Source: Zoogloea sp. (GTDB taxonomy: Bacteria > Pseudomonadota > Gammaproteobacteria > Burkholderiales > Rhodocyclaceae). From it: a stretch of DNA of 46,333 bases. The notes under the pieces are model-generated. The model saw only the letters and a list, made by a program, of their open reading frames with translations, was not told the DNA's origin and ran no database searches. This document shows, piece by piece, positions 35,135 to 45,193 of this stretch; within the stretch, counting starts at the first letter, position 1; each line of letters opens with the position of its first letter. Location: the NCBI GenBank assembly GCA_009026175.1, contig WBTZ01000021.1, forward strand, positions 1-46,333. Direction: 5' to 3'. The position numbers and the translations under genes are program-made.

Positions 35135-35923
35135 ATGACGGAAGATCTGGCAGGCCAGGTCGCCCTGGTCACCGGGGCGGCCCGCGGCCTGGGGCAGGAG
35201 GTGGCCGCCGCGCTGGCTGCCGCCGGCGTGCGGGTGATGCTCACCGACGTGCTGTCCGACCTCGGGCAGGCTGCCGCGGGCGGGATGCCCGGTGCCCGCT
35301 TCATCACCCATGACGTGACCGCCGAGGACGACTGGATACGCGCCGTCGACGCAACGATGCAGCACTTCGGGCGGCTGGACATCGTGGTGAACAACGCCGG
35401 GGTGGAGAGCGCCCGTCTCTTCGCGGACTGTTCCCTCGAGGAGTTCCGGCGCATCCAGGCGGTGAACGTGGACGGCAGCTTCCTCGGCATCAAGTGGGGC
35501 ATCCGCGCCATGCGCCCGGGCGGCTGTGCCGGACGTGGCGGCGCCATCATCAACCTGTCGTCGGTGGCCGGCCTGATCGGGGTGCCGGGCCTGGGCGCGT
35601 ACTGCACGGCCAAGGGCGGGGTGCGCCTGATGACCAAGGCGGCGGCCATCGAGTGCGCCCGCCTGGGCTATGGCATCCGGGTGAACTCCATCCATCCCGC
35701 CATCATCCGCACCCGGATGGGCGACGAGGTGGTGCAGGGCCTGGTGGACTGCGGCCTGGCGCCGGACCCGGCGACGGCCGAGGCAGCCATGGCCGGCCTG
35801 CATCCGATGGGCTACGGCCAGCCGCAGGACGTGGCCTCGGCGGTGTACTACCTGGCGTCGCCCGCCGCCCGCTGGATCAACGGCACGGAACTCGTCCTCG
35901 ATGGCGGGTTGACCGCATGCTAG
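35135..35923 (+). CDS. Short-chain dehydrogenase/reductase
   Basis: This 262-aa classical SDR has the cofactor motif TGAARGLG (about 13-20), VNNAGVES, the catalytic Ser in INLSSVAG, and Y156/K160 in YCTAK. The C-terminal AARWINGTELVLDGG is typical. An acidic residue at the end of beta-2 (LTD) favours NAD over NADP. In this operon it is the best candidate for the 3-hydroxyacyl-CoA dehydrogenase step preceding the thiolase. I chose the ATG at 35135, 5 bp after the thiolase stop; a longer start would overlap that gene. Confidence 0.92.
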   Translation: MTEDLAGQVALVTGAARGLGQEVAAALAAAGVRVMLTDVLSDLGQAAAGGMPGARFITHDVTAEDDWIRAVDATMQHFGRLDIVVNNAGVESARLFADCSLEEFRRIQAVNVDGSFLGIKWGIRAMRPGGCAGRGGAIINLSSVAGLIGVPGLGAYCTAKGGVRLMTKAAAIECARLGYGIRVNSIHPAIIRTRMGDEVVQGLVDCGLAPDPATAEAAMAGLHPMGYGQPQDVASAVYYLASPAARWINGTELVLDGGLTAC

Positions 35924-35965
35924 GTCGCCTGCAGAGGCCCATTTCACACATACGAAGGACAAGCC

Positions 35966-36940
<975 letters not shown>

Positions 36941-37008
36941 GGGGCTGCACCCGCCCGGCTTCAGCCCACCGCCGCGACCCCCCTCCCCAAGGCGGCCGGT
37001 GGCTTTCC

Positions 37009-37038
37009 GGTTCGGGGGCAATCCCCGAACCATTTTTT
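37009..37038 (+). terminator. Rho-independent terminator between acuI-like gene and pntAA
   Basis: A perfect 9-bp stem, GGTTCGGGG (37009-37017) with CCCCGAACC (37023-37031), has a GCAAT loop and is followed by TTTTTT at 37033-37038. It ends only 21 bp before the pntAA ATG. There is no room for a promoter in between, so pntAA must be read through it or start from a promoter upstream of or within it. Confidence 0.9.
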
Positions 37039-37059
37039 CTTCCCGAATCAGGAGTACCT

Positions 37060-38187
37060 ATGCCGCTGACAATTGCGGTGGCGCGAGAGCGCGCGCCCGG
37101 CGAAAGACGGGTCGCCCTGTCGCCCGAGAGCGCACGACGTTTCAAGGATCTCGGTGCCGAGCTGCGCATCGAGGCCGGGGCGGGCCTGAGCAGCCATTTC
37201 GTGGATGCGGACTACGCGGACGTGGCATCCGCCCACAGCCTGGAGGACACCTACGCGGGGGCCGACGTGATCCTGCGGGTCGGCCCGCCCTCTCTGGAGG
37301 AGATTGCGGCGATGCCCGTCGGCAGCGTGCTGATCGGCCTGATGCGGCCCTTCGAGCTGCCGGCCCGCCTGGACGCCCTCAACGGGCGGCGCATCACGGC
37401 CTTCGCCCTGGAGCTGCTGCCGCGCATCTCCCGGGCCCAGAGCATGGACGTGCTGTCTTCCCAGGGCGCCTGCGCCGGCTACCAGAGCGGCCTGATCGCG
37501 GCTGCGCGCTGTGCCAAGTTCTTCCCGATGCTGACGACGGCCTCGGGCACCGTCCGCCCGGCGCGGGTACTGGTGATCGGTGCCGGTGTGGCGGGCCTGC
37601 AGGCCATCGCCACCTGCCGCCGCCTCGGCGCCGCCGTGGAGGCCTACGACGTGCGCGCCGCGGCCCGCGAGCAGATCGAATCCCTGGGCGCCAAGTTCGT
37701 GGACACCGGGGTGCAGGCCGACGGCACCGGTGGCTATGCGCGGGACCTGAGCGCCGCCGAGAAACTGCAGCAGGCGGAGCGTCTGGCCCGCGCCGTGGCG
37801 GCGGCGGACGTGGTCATCACCACCGCGGCAGTGCCCGGCAAGGCCGCGCCAGTGATCGTCACCGAAGAGATGGTGGCGCAGATGCGGCATGGCGCCCTGA
37901 TCGTCGACCTCGCCGCGGAAACCGGCGGCAACTGCGCCCTGACGCAGCCGGGCGAGCACGTGGACGTCGGCGGCGTGCATATCCACGGCCCGCTGCACCT
38001 GGCGTCGCGCATGCCGACCCATGCCTCCGACCTGTATGCCCGCAACCTCTACAACTTCCTGTCGCCCTGGGTCCGTGAAGGGCAGCTCGCCTTCGACAGA
38101 TCCGACGAGATCCTCGCCGGAGCGCTGCTGTGCCGGGACGGCAGCACCGTCCATCCCCTGGTGAAACACGTTCTGGGAGAAGCCTGA
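37060..38187 (+). CDS. pntAA: NAD(P) transhydrogenase subunit alpha, part 1
   Basis: This 375-aa soluble NAD(H)-binding domain I of the proton-translocating transhydrogenase makes NADPH from NADH using the proton gradient. It has the alanine dehydrogenase-like N-terminus (IAVARERAPGERRVALSPES) and ELLPRISRAQSMDVLSSQ. The nucleotide motif is VIGAGVAGLQA (about 172-182), followed by YDVRAAAREQIESLGAKF. The split-alpha form is usual in many alpha- and betaproteobacteria. AGGAG precedes the ATG, behind a terminator. The stop overlaps pntAB (TGATG). Confidence 0.95.
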   Translation: MPLTIAVARERAPGERRVALSPESARRFKDLGAELRIEAGAGLSSHFVDADYADVASAHSLEDTYAGADVILRVGPPSLEEIAAMPVGSVLIGLMRPFELPARLDALNGRRITAFALELLPRISRAQSMDVLSSQGACAGYQSGLIAAARCAKFFPMLTTASGTVRPARVLVIGAGVAGLQAIATCRRLGAAVEAYDVRAAAREQIESLGAKFVDTGVQADGTGGYARDLSAAEKLQQAERLARAVAAADVVITTAAVPGKAAPVIVTEEMVAQMRHGALIVDLAAETGGNCALTQPGEHVDVGGVHIHGPLHLASRMPTHASDLYARNLYNFLSPWVREGQLAFDRSDEILAGALLCRDGSTVHPLVKHVLGEA

Positions 38188-38474
38188 TGGACCCCGTACT
38201 GACGCTCTATATCTTCATGCTCGCCGCCGTGGCCGGCTTCGAGATCATTGCCCGGGTGCCGGTGATCCTGCACACCCCGCTGATGTCCGGCTCCAACTTC
38301 ATCCACGGTGTGGTGGTGGTGGGGGCCATGATCGTGCTGGGCAGCGCCGACAGCGTGCTGGAAAAAGGCATCGGCTTCTTCGCGGTGGCCCTCGGCGCGG
38401 CCAATGCCGCCGGCGGCTATGTGGTCACCGAACGCATGCTGGCCATGTTCCGCAGCAAGGGGGAGGGGAAATGA
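38187..38474 (+). CDS. pntAB: NAD(P) transhydrogenase subunit alpha, part 2
   Basis: This 95-aa integral membrane protein has three hydrophobic helices and the family segment PVILHTPLMSGSNFIHGVV. It supplies the membrane helices of the alpha chain that in E. coli are fused to domain I. The first base of its ATG is the last base of the pntAA stop, and its end overlaps pntB by 4 bp (ATGA), so all three subunits are translationally coupled. Confidence 0.95.
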   Translation: MDPVLTLYIFMLAAVAGFEIIARVPVILHTPLMSGSNFIHGVVVVGAMIVLGSADSVLEKGIGFFAVALGAANAAGGYVVTERMLAMFRSKGEGK

Positions 38475-39841
38475 CGCTACCCGCATTCGTCCAGGGGGCG
38501 TGGTTCGCCGGTGCCCTGTTCTTCATCTTCGGCCTCAAGGGCATGAGTTCGCCGGCCTCCGCGCGGCGCGGCATCATCGTCGCCGGCTACGGCATGCTCA
38601 CTGCCATTGCCGGCACCTTCCTGATCCCGGGCCTGCAGAACATCGGGCTGATCGCCATCGCCCTGGGGCTGGGCAGCGCGGTGGCCTGGCTGTCCGGGGC
38701 GCGGGTCAAGATGACCGACATGCCTCAGATGGTGGCGATCTACAACGGCATGGGCGGCGGCGCCGCGGCGGCCATCGCGGCCGTGGAGTTCGTCAAGGGC
38801 GACACCCACGACCTGGCGACCACCGCGCTGGCGGTGCTCGGCGCGCTGATCGGGGCGGTGTCCTTCACCGGGTCCTGCATCGCCTGGGCCAAGCTGCAGG
38901 GGGTCCTCAGGAAGGCCGTGCGCCTGCCCGCCCAGAACGCCCTCAATGTGCTGCTGGCCCTCGGCACCGTGGCGCTGGGGCTGGCCACGGTGGTGCTGGC
39001 GCCGGCCCGCCCCGAGCTGGTGTGCGCCTTCTTCGGCCTGGCGCTGATCCTGGGCCTGGTGGTCACGCTGCCGATCGGCGGCGCCGACATGCCGGTGGTG
39101 ATCTCCCTGTTCAACGCCTTCACGGGGCTGGCGGTGGGTTTCGAGGGCTATGTGCTGGGCAACCCGGCGCTGATCATCGCCGGCATCGTGGTCGGCGCGG
39201 CCGGCACCCTGCTCACCCAGCTGATGGCCAAGGCCATGAACCGGCCGATCAGCAACATCCTCTTCGTGCCGATGGCGGCTGCCGGCGGCGGCGCGGCGGT
39301 GGAGGGCGAGCAGAAGGAGATCGGCGCCATGGATGTGGCGGCGCTGATGCGCTATGCCGACCGGGTCATCATCGTGCCTGGCTACGGCATGGCCGTGGCC
39401 CACGCCCAGCACAAGGTGTGGGAGATGACCGAGCTCCTCGAGGAGGCCGGGGTGGAGGTGAAGTTCGCCATCCACCCGGTGGCCGGCCGCATGCCGGGCC
39501 ACATGAACGTGCTGCTGGCCGAGGCCGGTGTGCCCTACGACAAGATCTTCGACCTGGACGAGATCAACGGGGAATTCGCCCAGACCGACGTGGCCCTGGT
39601 GATCGGCGCCAATGACGTGGTCAATCCGGTGGCCCGCAGCGACAAATCCAGCCCCATCTACGGCATGCCCATCCTCAATGCCGACATGGCCCGCAATGTG
39701 ATCGTGGTGAAACGCGGAAAAGGCTCCGGCTATTCCGGCGTGGAGAACGCCCTCTTCTATTCGGACAATTGCCAGATGCTGTATGGCGATGCGCAGCCGA
39801 TGGCGGGCGAAATCATCCAGCACCTGAAGGCCATGGGCTGA
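38471..39841 (+). CDS. pntB: NAD(P) transhydrogenase subunit beta
   Basis: This 456-aa protein has an N-terminal membrane part (about 1-260, eight or nine helices) and a C-terminal NADP(H)-binding domain III. Domain III has VPGYGMAVAHAQHKVWEM, HPVAGRMPGHMNVLLAEAG, FDLDEINGEFAQTDV and VIGANDVVNPVA, all diagnostic of PntB. Placed after an NADPH-using AcuI-like reductase, it plausibly balances cofactors for the acyl-CoA pathway. A strong terminator follows at 39909. Confidence 0.96.
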   Translation: MTLPAFVQGAWFAGALFFIFGLKGMSSPASARRGIIVAGYGMLTAIAGTFLIPGLQNIGLIAIALGLGSAVAWLSGARVKMTDMPQMVAIYNGMGGGAAAAIAAVEFVKGDTHDLATTALAVLGALIGAVSFTGSCIAWAKLQGVLRKAVRLPAQNALNVLLALGTVALGLATVVLAPARPELVCAFFGLALILGLVVTLPIGGADMPVVISLFNAFTGLAVGFEGYVLGNPALIIAGIVVGAAGTLLTQLMAKAMNRPISNILFVPMAAAGGGAAVEGEQKEIGAMDVAALMRYADRVIIVPGYGMAVAHAQHKVWEMTELLEEAGVEVKFAIHPVAGRMPGHMNVLLAEAGVPYDKIFDLDEINGEFAQTDVALVIGANDVVNPVARSDKSSPIYGMPILNADMARNVIVVKRGKGSGYSGVENALFYSDNCQMLYGDAQPMAGEIIQHLKAMG

Positions 39842-39908
39842 GCCGGGATGGGTTGATCGTCTTTTCTCTCCGCTGTTGGTTTCGTGTGGTTGCGAACCTG
39901 CAGGTTTG

Positions 39909-39938
39909 GCCGGACAGGGAAGCCTGTCCGGCTTTTTT
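39909..39938 (+). terminator. Rho-independent terminator after pntB
   Basis: GCCGGACAGG (39909-39918) pairs perfectly with 39923-39932 around a GAAG tetraloop and is followed by TTTTTT. It lies 68 bp after the pntB stop. Confidence 0.92.
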
Positions 39939-40007
39939 CTGGGCGGCTTTCCTTATTCCACTCGGGATCAGCCGGGAATTCGCCCCGGCCGCCTGACGCG
40001 AGCAGCC

Positions 40008-40076
40008 TGTAGGGGCGGCTTCAGTCGCCCGCGGACGCTGATCCAGCACCTGCGGGCGGCTGAAGCCGCCCCTACA
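40008..40076. repeat. REPIN-like pair of inverted REP sequences
   Basis: The arms TGTAGGGGCGGCTTCAG (40008-40024) and its exact reverse complement (40060-40076) enclose 35 bp. Inside, CGCCCGC (40026-40032) pairs with GCGGGCG (40052-40058). With one T-G wobble this gives a 25-bp stem and a 19-nt loop. The right half is identical over 22 nt to the palindrome at 149-178. Two REP units in inverted orientation are the organisation of REPINs. Confidence 0.75.
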
Positions 40077-40200
40077 TGCGGAGCGAAGAAGTGAGTCGCC
40101 CGCCGGTGCTTCATTCAGTTCCGCCAGCCCGGAAGTGACGTCCCCGCACACCCGCACACCGCTCCTGCAGCCATTCCCGATGCTGCTGTGCACCGTCCGT

Positions 40201-40214
40201 CACGGATTTCCGTG
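40201..40214. promoter_or_regulatory. Putative LAL/LuxR operator upstream of RND operon
   Basis: CACGGATTTCCGTG differs from a perfect palindrome only at its centre. It matches the 16-bp palindrome at 25305-25320 and the site at 29689-29702. Its end is 36 bp from the -35 box, the same spacing as at the acyl-CoA operon. Confidence 0.6.
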
Positions 40215-40250
40215 CTTTCCGGGACGCCCGAACCTAACGGCTCTCCGTGA

Positions 40251-40279
40251 TTGAGAGGGGGAGGGGGGCGGCCGAGAAT
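40251..40279 (+). promoter_or_regulatory. Sigma70-like promoter of RND operon
   Basis: The -35 box is TTGAGA (40251-40256), with a 17-bp G-rich spacer and a -10 box GAGAAT (40274-40279). The block from CTCTCCGTGATTGAGAG onward is nearly identical to the acyl-CoA operon promoter at 29730-29767. It lies 77 bp before the TTG start. Confidence 0.6.
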
Positions 40280-40356
40280 TGAAGCATCGGGAATGGCCAT
40301 TTGCCTCCAGGCGAATCGGCAATTCGCCCGACGTCAATTTAAAGTGGGGAAGGCAA

Positions 40357-42786
40357 TTGAACACTATCAGGCACAAGATTGCGCACTGGACCCTGAAAAG
40401 GCCCTGGCTGTCGCTGCTGCTGGCATTGGCCGTGACTGCATTCTTTGCAGTGGGGGCGGCCCGGGTGGAGGTGAGGACCATTTTCTCCGACCTGTTTCCG
40501 GAGACCCATCCCTTTGTCCAGACATTCAGGGATCACGCCAATTTCGGCAATCCGCTCACCGTGACCATCATGCTCCAGCGTACCGACGGCAAGGACATCT
40601 TTGCCGCCGACACGATGGAAAAGATCTGGAACCTGTCCCGCGACATCGATCTGACGCCGGGTGTGGACCATGACCAGGTGGTCTCCATCGCCACCGAGAA
40701 GGCCCGCTACACGGTGCTCACGGCGGACGGGATCTTCTCCAATCCGGTGATGGACGATCACCCGCCGGCGACGCCGGAGGAGCTGGAGGAGGTGCGCCGT
40801 CGCATCGGCGAGTCGCCGGCGGTGCGGTCCTTCCTGGTCTCGGGTGACCAGACGGCGGCCGTCATCAATGCCACCTTCATCGAGCGCCTGGTGGATTACC
40901 GCCAGGTCTTCGAGGCGGTGCAGGCGCTGAGCAGCAAGTACTCCGACGGCCAGCACCGCATCCACGTGGCCGGCTGGCCGATGCTCACCGGCTGGATCTA
41001 CCACTTCGGTGAGGACACCCCGAAGATCTTCGCGGTGACCCTGGGGCTGATGTTCGTGTTCCTGTTTGCCGCCATGCGCAACCTGGCGGGAGTCGTCACC
41101 CCGCTGGTGGTGAGCCTGGTGTCGGCGGTGTGGGGCTTCGGCTTCGTGGGCTGGATCCACCAGCCGGTCGAGCCGCTGCTGATGGTCGTGCCCCTGCTGC
41201 TGATCGCCCGCTCCTTCAGCCACTGCGTGCAGGCCACCGAGCGCTATTACGAGATCCTGCTGGAGGTGGGAGATCGTCGCAAGGCAGCCGAGATGTCTCT
41301 GGCGATGATGTTCGCACCGGGCACCCTGGGCATCTTCACCGACGTGTGCGGGCTGCTGCTGGTGGGCATCGCCCCCATCCCGGCGATGGAGCGCTTCGCC
41401 TTGTTCACCGGCTTCTGGGCCATGTGCCTGGTGCCCACCAGCGTGCTGCTGACGCCGGTGATCCTCAGCCTGCTGCCGGCGCCGGGCAACCTGCGCAGCC
41501 TGGTGGGCGAGGGCGGTGGCGGGCAGAAGGCCGGCCTGGTGCAGCGTGGCCTGCACGGGCTGCTCTCCGCGGCGGGCTGGCTCAGCACCGGCGGGCGGGC
41601 CCGCTTCACCGCCGCCGCCTTCCTGGCGATGACCGGCTACTCGATCTGGATGATGTTCCAGCTGCAGGTGGGCAATCCGGTGGAGGGCAGCAACCTGCTG
41701 CGCCACGACGCGGAGTTCAATACGGCGGTCCGCCAGATCAACCGGAACTTCCCGGGGAGCATGACCCTGGAGGTGGTCTTCGAGGGCAAGGAAGGGCGCA
41801 TCGTGCGCCAGTCGGACACCCTGCAGACCATGCAGCAACTGCAGCGCTGCCTGGAGGGCAAGGCGCATCCGCCGCGCGCCACCTTGTCTTTCGCCGACTA
41901 CGCGCCGGAGGCCAACCGCCTGTTCAACGGCGGTCACCCGAAATGGCTGCCGCTGGACCGCAACGATGCCGCCGCCTCGGCCGCTTCCGGCGCGCTGATG
42001 CTTGGCTCCAGCCCCAACGCCTACCTGCACATCGCCGACTTCCAGCAGAAGAACGCCACCGTGTCGCTGTGGTATTCGGACAACCGGCAGGCCACCGTGG
42101 ATGCCGCCCTGGCGGATGCGCGCAGCTGCATCGGCGAGGTGGGGGAGGACCACAAGACCTTCCGCATCCGCCTTGCCACCGGCTCCATCGCCTTGCAGCA
42201 GTCGGTCAATGAAACGGTGGACCTGTACCAGTGGTACATCCTGGCCGGCCTCAACCTGGCCATCGGCATCGGCTGCAGCCTGGCCTACCGTTCGGTGGCC
42301 GCGGCGCTGATCCTGCTGCTGCCGGTGAACCTGGCCAACGCCATGCTTACCGCCTTCATGGCCTTCTTCGGCATGGGGCTGGACGTGAACAGCCTGCCGA
42401 TCCTGGCTATCGGCATCGGCGTGGGCATCGACTACGGCATCTACCTGCTGAGCCGCATCTGCGAGGAGTTCAAGGACGCCCAGCACTACGGCAAGGCCAT
42501 CCAGGCGGCGCTGACCACCTGCGGCAAGGCGATCCTCTTCACCGCCGTGCTGATGACCATCGGCATTGCGCCCTGGTACTTCCTGTCCGAGCTGAAGTTC
42601 CTCGCCGACATGGGCCTGCTGCTGGTCATCGTGATGTCCATCAATACGGTGCTGGCCCTGGTGCTGGTGCCCCTGCTGATCTACCTCTTCAAGCCCCGCT
42701 TCGTATCCGCGGAGCACCACTTCCTGTCCGAGTCGGTGGATGGCTGGCTCGACACCCACCGGCTCGAACAGAAGACCCAGTCCTGA
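40357..42786 (+). CDS. MMPL/RND-family exporter (HAE3 type)
   Basis: This 809-aa inner-membrane protein is of the MMPL branch of the RND superfamily. It has an N-terminal helix (RPWLSLLLALAVTAFFAVGAA), a periplasmic loop, a first bundle of about five helices (250-400), a second loop and a second bundle (about 610-790). FGMGLDVNSLPILAIGIGVGIDYGIY is the hallmark helix with the GxxxD proton-relay region. Such proteins move hydrophobic molecules or lipids across the periplasm. No ATG is available near the start. I chose the TTG at 40357 because GGGGAAGG lies just before it; another TTG is at 40279, inside the -10 region. First gene of a four-gene envelope operon. Confidence 0.9.
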   Translation: MNTIRHKIAHWTLKRPWLSLLLALAVTAFFAVGAARVEVRTIFSDLFPETHPFVQTFRDHANFGNPLTVTIMLQRTDGKDIFAADTMEKIWNLSRDIDLTPGVDHDQVVSIATEKARYTVLTADGIFSNPVMDDHPPATPEELEEVRRRIGESPAVRSFLVSGDQTAAVINATFIERLVDYRQVFEAVQALSSKYSDGQHRIHVAGWPMLTGWIYHFGEDTPKIFAVTLGLMFVFLFAAMRNLAGVVTPLVVSLVSAVWGFGFVGWIHQPVEPLLMVVPLLLIARSFSHCVQATERYYEILLEVGDRRKAAEMSLAMMFAPGTLGIFTDVCGLLLVGIAPIPAMERFALFTGFWAMCLVPTSVLLTPVILSLLPAPGNLRSLVGEGGGGQKAGLVQRGLHGLLSAAGWLSTGGRARFTAAAFLAMTGYSIWMMFQLQVGNPVEGSNLLRHDAEFNTAVRQINRNFPGSMTLEVVFEGKEGRIVRQSDTLQTMQQLQRCLEGKAHPPRATLSFADYAPEANRLFNGGHPKWLPLDRNDAAASAASGALMLGSSPNAYLHIADFQQKNATVSLWYSDNRQATVDAALADARSCIGEVGEDHKTFRIRLATGSIALQQSVNETVDLYQWYILAGLNLAIGIGCSLAYRSVAAALILLLPVNLANAMLTAFMAFFGMGLDVNSLPILAIGIGVGIDYGIYLLSRICEEFKDAQHYGKAIQAALTTCGKAILFTAVLMTIGIAPWYFLSELKFLADMGLLLVIVMSINTVLALVLVPLLIYLFKPRFVSAEHHFLSESVDGWLDTHRLEQKTQS

Positions 42787-42828
42787 GCCCCCGCTGCGCA
42801 ATCCACAAGAACTTCCAGGAGACGAGAC

Positions 42829-44208
42829 ATGCATCTGCTCAAGTACGACTTCAATTACAGCCGCCGGGCCTTCCTGGCCAAGGCCGGCACCCTGGCCGGT
42901 GCCGGCGTGCTGGCCCCCCTGTGGCCGCTGATCGCCCGCGGCGCCGACATCGGCAAGGCCTACCCGGACGAGCTGATATCCATCGAGGCCTGGACCAAGG
43001 GCAAGATCAAGACCGGCGACGTGATCACCGCCGCCAACGTGGACGTGGTGAAGGACCTGCTCACCCCCATCGCCTACCGCCAGATCAAGGAGATGGGGCG
43101 GCGCATCCGCATCGTGGCGACCACCCGCGACGTGTCGCGGCTGTTTCCCCACGATTACTTCGAGGCCACCCTGCGCAATGCCGGCAAGGCCAGCTTCGGT
43201 GCCGACGGCAATGTGTATGCCCCCAACGGCGAACGCTGGATCGGCGGCAACCCCTTCCCGGACGCGAAGACCCCGGTCGAGGCCTATGCCAACCTGACCC
43301 TCAGCTGGGGCCGTCACAACAACGCGGTGTACGCGGTGAAGGATTGGGACATCGGGCCCGACGGCAAGGTGAACTACCAGTACGACTTTGTGTGGTTCGA
43401 GGAGAACACCTGCGGCCGCCTCGGCCCAGGCGGTGCCTTCGGCGCCTACACGGGCGATGGGCACAAGGACAAGCTGCGCTACCAGACCGTGATGTTCACC
43501 GGCCCCTCGGACGTGCGCGGCACCGCCTACCTCAACACCTGGTACTACGACCAGCGCAAGTTCCCCGAGCTGGTGGGCTATGTGCCGGCCTTCAAGCGGG
43601 TGCGCAAGTTTCCCACCAACCAGCGCTTCGAGCCCCTGGCGCCGGGTCTCACCTTCTATTTGTCCGATGCCTGGGCGGCGGGCGATCCGATGCTGATCTG
43701 GGGCAACTACAAGCTGGTGGAGCGGCGCCCGATGCTCGGCGCGGTGTCCCACAACCAGGTGGACGACCCCAACTGGGAGCTGGCCACCCATGGCGGCCCG
43801 GAGGGCAAGACCTTCTTCGAGTACGACGTGGAGCTGATCCCCGAATGCCTGGTGGTCGATGCGGAGCCGGTGGGCTTCCCGCGTGCCCCCCTGGGCCGCA
43901 AACGGGCGTGGATCGACGCCCGCAACATGATGTACATCGGCTACCACACCTACGACCGGCGCGGCGAGCTGTTCAAGAGCTTCGAGCCGGCCTACGGCCT
44001 GTACGAGAAGAAGGGCGTCAAGGATCTCACCGGCAAGCACACCACCTGGTCGTGGACCTCGGTGATGACCCACGACATCCAGAACAACCGCATGTCCCGC
44101 TTCGTGCAGGCCAAGCAGATCGCCGGCGGCTACAAGTCCGCCCGCAATGTGGAGGGCATGTACGAGAAGTACCTCACCGAACAGGCCCTTGGCCGCATGG
44201 GGGCCTGA
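42829..44208 (+). CDS. DUF1329 family protein with twin-arginine-like signal
   Basis: This 459-aa protein is of the DUF1329 family, related in fold to outer-membrane lipoprotein carriers (LolA/LolB-like). The N-terminus has a twin-arginine motif, SRRAFLAKAG (RR at 12-13), then a hydrophobic stretch and a likely cleavage after ARGA (about 39). Export as a folded protein through Tat is therefore predicted. Sec-type signals seem more usual in the family, so this is of note. Family segments include WTWSSVMTHDIQNNRMSRF-like text near the end and NTWYYDQRKFPELVGYVPAFKR. It probably binds a hydrophobic ligand in the periplasm and partners the RND exporter and DUF1302 protein. Confidence 0.88.
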   Translation: MHLLKYDFNYSRRAFLAKAGTLAGAGVLAPLWPLIARGADIGKAYPDELISIEAWTKGKIKTGDVITAANVDVVKDLLTPIAYRQIKEMGRRIRIVATTRDVSRLFPHDYFEATLRNAGKASFGADGNVYAPNGERWIGGNPFPDAKTPVEAYANLTLSWGRHNNAVYAVKDWDIGPDGKVNYQYDFVWFEENTCGRLGPGGAFGAYTGDGHKDKLRYQTVMFTGPSDVRGTAYLNTWYYDQRKFPELVGYVPAFKRVRKFPTNQRFEPLAPGLTFYLSDAWAAGDPMLIWGNYKLVERRPMLGAVSHNQVDDPNWELATHGGPEGKTFFEYDVELIPECLVVDAEPVGFPRAPLGRKRAWIDARNMMYIGYHTYDRRGELFKSFEPAYGLYEKKGVKDLTGKHTTWSWTSVMTHDIQNNRMSRFVQAKQIAGGYKSARNVEGMYEKYLTEQALGRMGA

Positions 44209-44209
44209 G

Positions 44210-45193
44210 GTGCGGCGCCCGGCATGTTTGCGCACCCTGGCCCTGGTGGCTGCCACGCTGCTGGCCGGCGGGGTGGGGGCCGCAGAGGCGCAGGACCCGC
44301 AGGTGAAGATCCGCGGCACGCCCCACGACTTCCTGTACGGCATGAGCTTCGAGGGCCGCGCCGGCACCGCCGTGGGCGACCACGGCCTGGTCCTGGCGAC
44401 CCGGGACGGCGGCCAGACCTGGACGCGCCAGCCGGCGGTGGCCGGCGGACTCGGCCTGCTGACGGTGAGCCGCAGCCAGGGGCGCTGCCTGGCGGGAGGG
44501 CAGCAGGGCGCCATCCTGCGCTCGGACGATTGCCTCCACTGGGAATCCCTCAAGCCCGTCACTGATGCCCGCATCCTCGGCATGCACATGAACGCGCGGG
44601 GCGTCGCCTACGCCGTGGGGGGCTTCGGCACGGTGCTGCGCTCCGGCGACTGGGGGCGAACCTGGGAAGTGCTGGCCATCGACTGGAAGGCGGTGCTCGG
44701 CACCGACGCCGAGCCGCACCTCTATGGGGTGAAGGTGGATGACGACGGCGCGGCCACCCTGGCCGGCGAGTTCGAGCTGGTACTGCGCAGCCAGGACGGG
44801 GGCGCCCGCTGGCAGGTCCTGCACCGCGGCGAGCGTGCCTTGTCGGCCCTGGCGACGGGGCCCGGCGGCCGCCTCTACGCGGTCGGCCAGGAGGGCCTGG
44901 TGCTGCGCTCCCAGGATGACGGCCGCACATGGGCCGCCGTGGACACCGGCTCCCACGCCGTGCTCACCGACGTGTGGGCCAGCCCCGACGGGGCGCTGGT
45001 GGTGGCCGTGGGGGTGCGCACGGTGCTGGTCAGCCGTGATGGCGGGAGCAGCTTCGCGCCCGCTGCGGCAGCGGCCCTGCGCCAGGGCATCCATTCCACG
45101 GTGCACGGGATCCAGGACGGGTCTGGCGGATCCGGCGCCCATGCGGTGCTCATCGGCGGCAGCGCCGGTGCGGTGACCCAACTCCGTTTCTAG
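44210..45193 (+). CDS. YCF48/BNR-repeat propeller protein, exported
   Basis: This 327-aa protein has a signal peptide (LRTLALVAATLLAGG ... GAAEAQ). The remainder is a beta-propeller with repeated blades of the form GxxGLVLATRDGGQTWT, GTVLRSGDWGRTWE, LVLRSQDGGARWQ and LVLRSQDDGRTWA. It resembles the YCF48/photosystem II stability factor HCF136 family, used here as a scaffold rather than in photosynthesis. The frame has no suitable ATG; the GTG at 44210, 1 bp after the DUF1329 stop, is the likely start, implying coupled translation. Its stop lies within a 14-bp tandem repeat. Genes of this type recur beside RND and DUF1329/1302 genes. Confidence 0.85.
   Translation: MRRPACLRTLALVAATLLAGGVGAAEAQDPQVKIRGTPHDFLYGMSFEGRAGTAVGDHGLVLATRDGGQTWTRQPAVAGGLGLLTVSRSQGRCLAGGQQGAILRSDDCLHWESLKPVTDARILGMHMNARGVAYAVGGFGTVLRSGDWGRTWEVLAIDWKAVLGTDAEPHLYGVKVDDDGAATLAGEFELVLRSQDGGARWQVLHRGERALSALATGPGGRLYAVGQEGLVLRSQDDGRTWAAVDTGSHAVLTDVWASPDGALVVAVGVRTVLVSRDGGSSFAPAAAAALRQGIHSTVHGIQDGSGGSGAHAVLIGGSAGAVTQLRF

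Larger units (their letters stand above)
39842..40356. other. 515-bp intergenic region between pntB and the RND operon
   Basis: In order it holds the pntB terminator (39909-39938), a REPIN-like inverted pair (40008-40076), a LuxR-type palindrome (40201-40214), a sigma70-like promoter (40251-40279) and a 77-bp leader. I see no gene. The leader shares GCCCGACG and other short blocks with the acyl-CoA operon leader. Confidence 0.6.

Noticed and set aside
40257-40270. MalT-box-like GGGGAGGGGG as the LAL binding site
   Set aside because: It lies between the -35 and -10 boxes, where an activator site would block polymerase. The upstream palindrome is a better candidate, so I mention the G-rich block only as conserved spacer.
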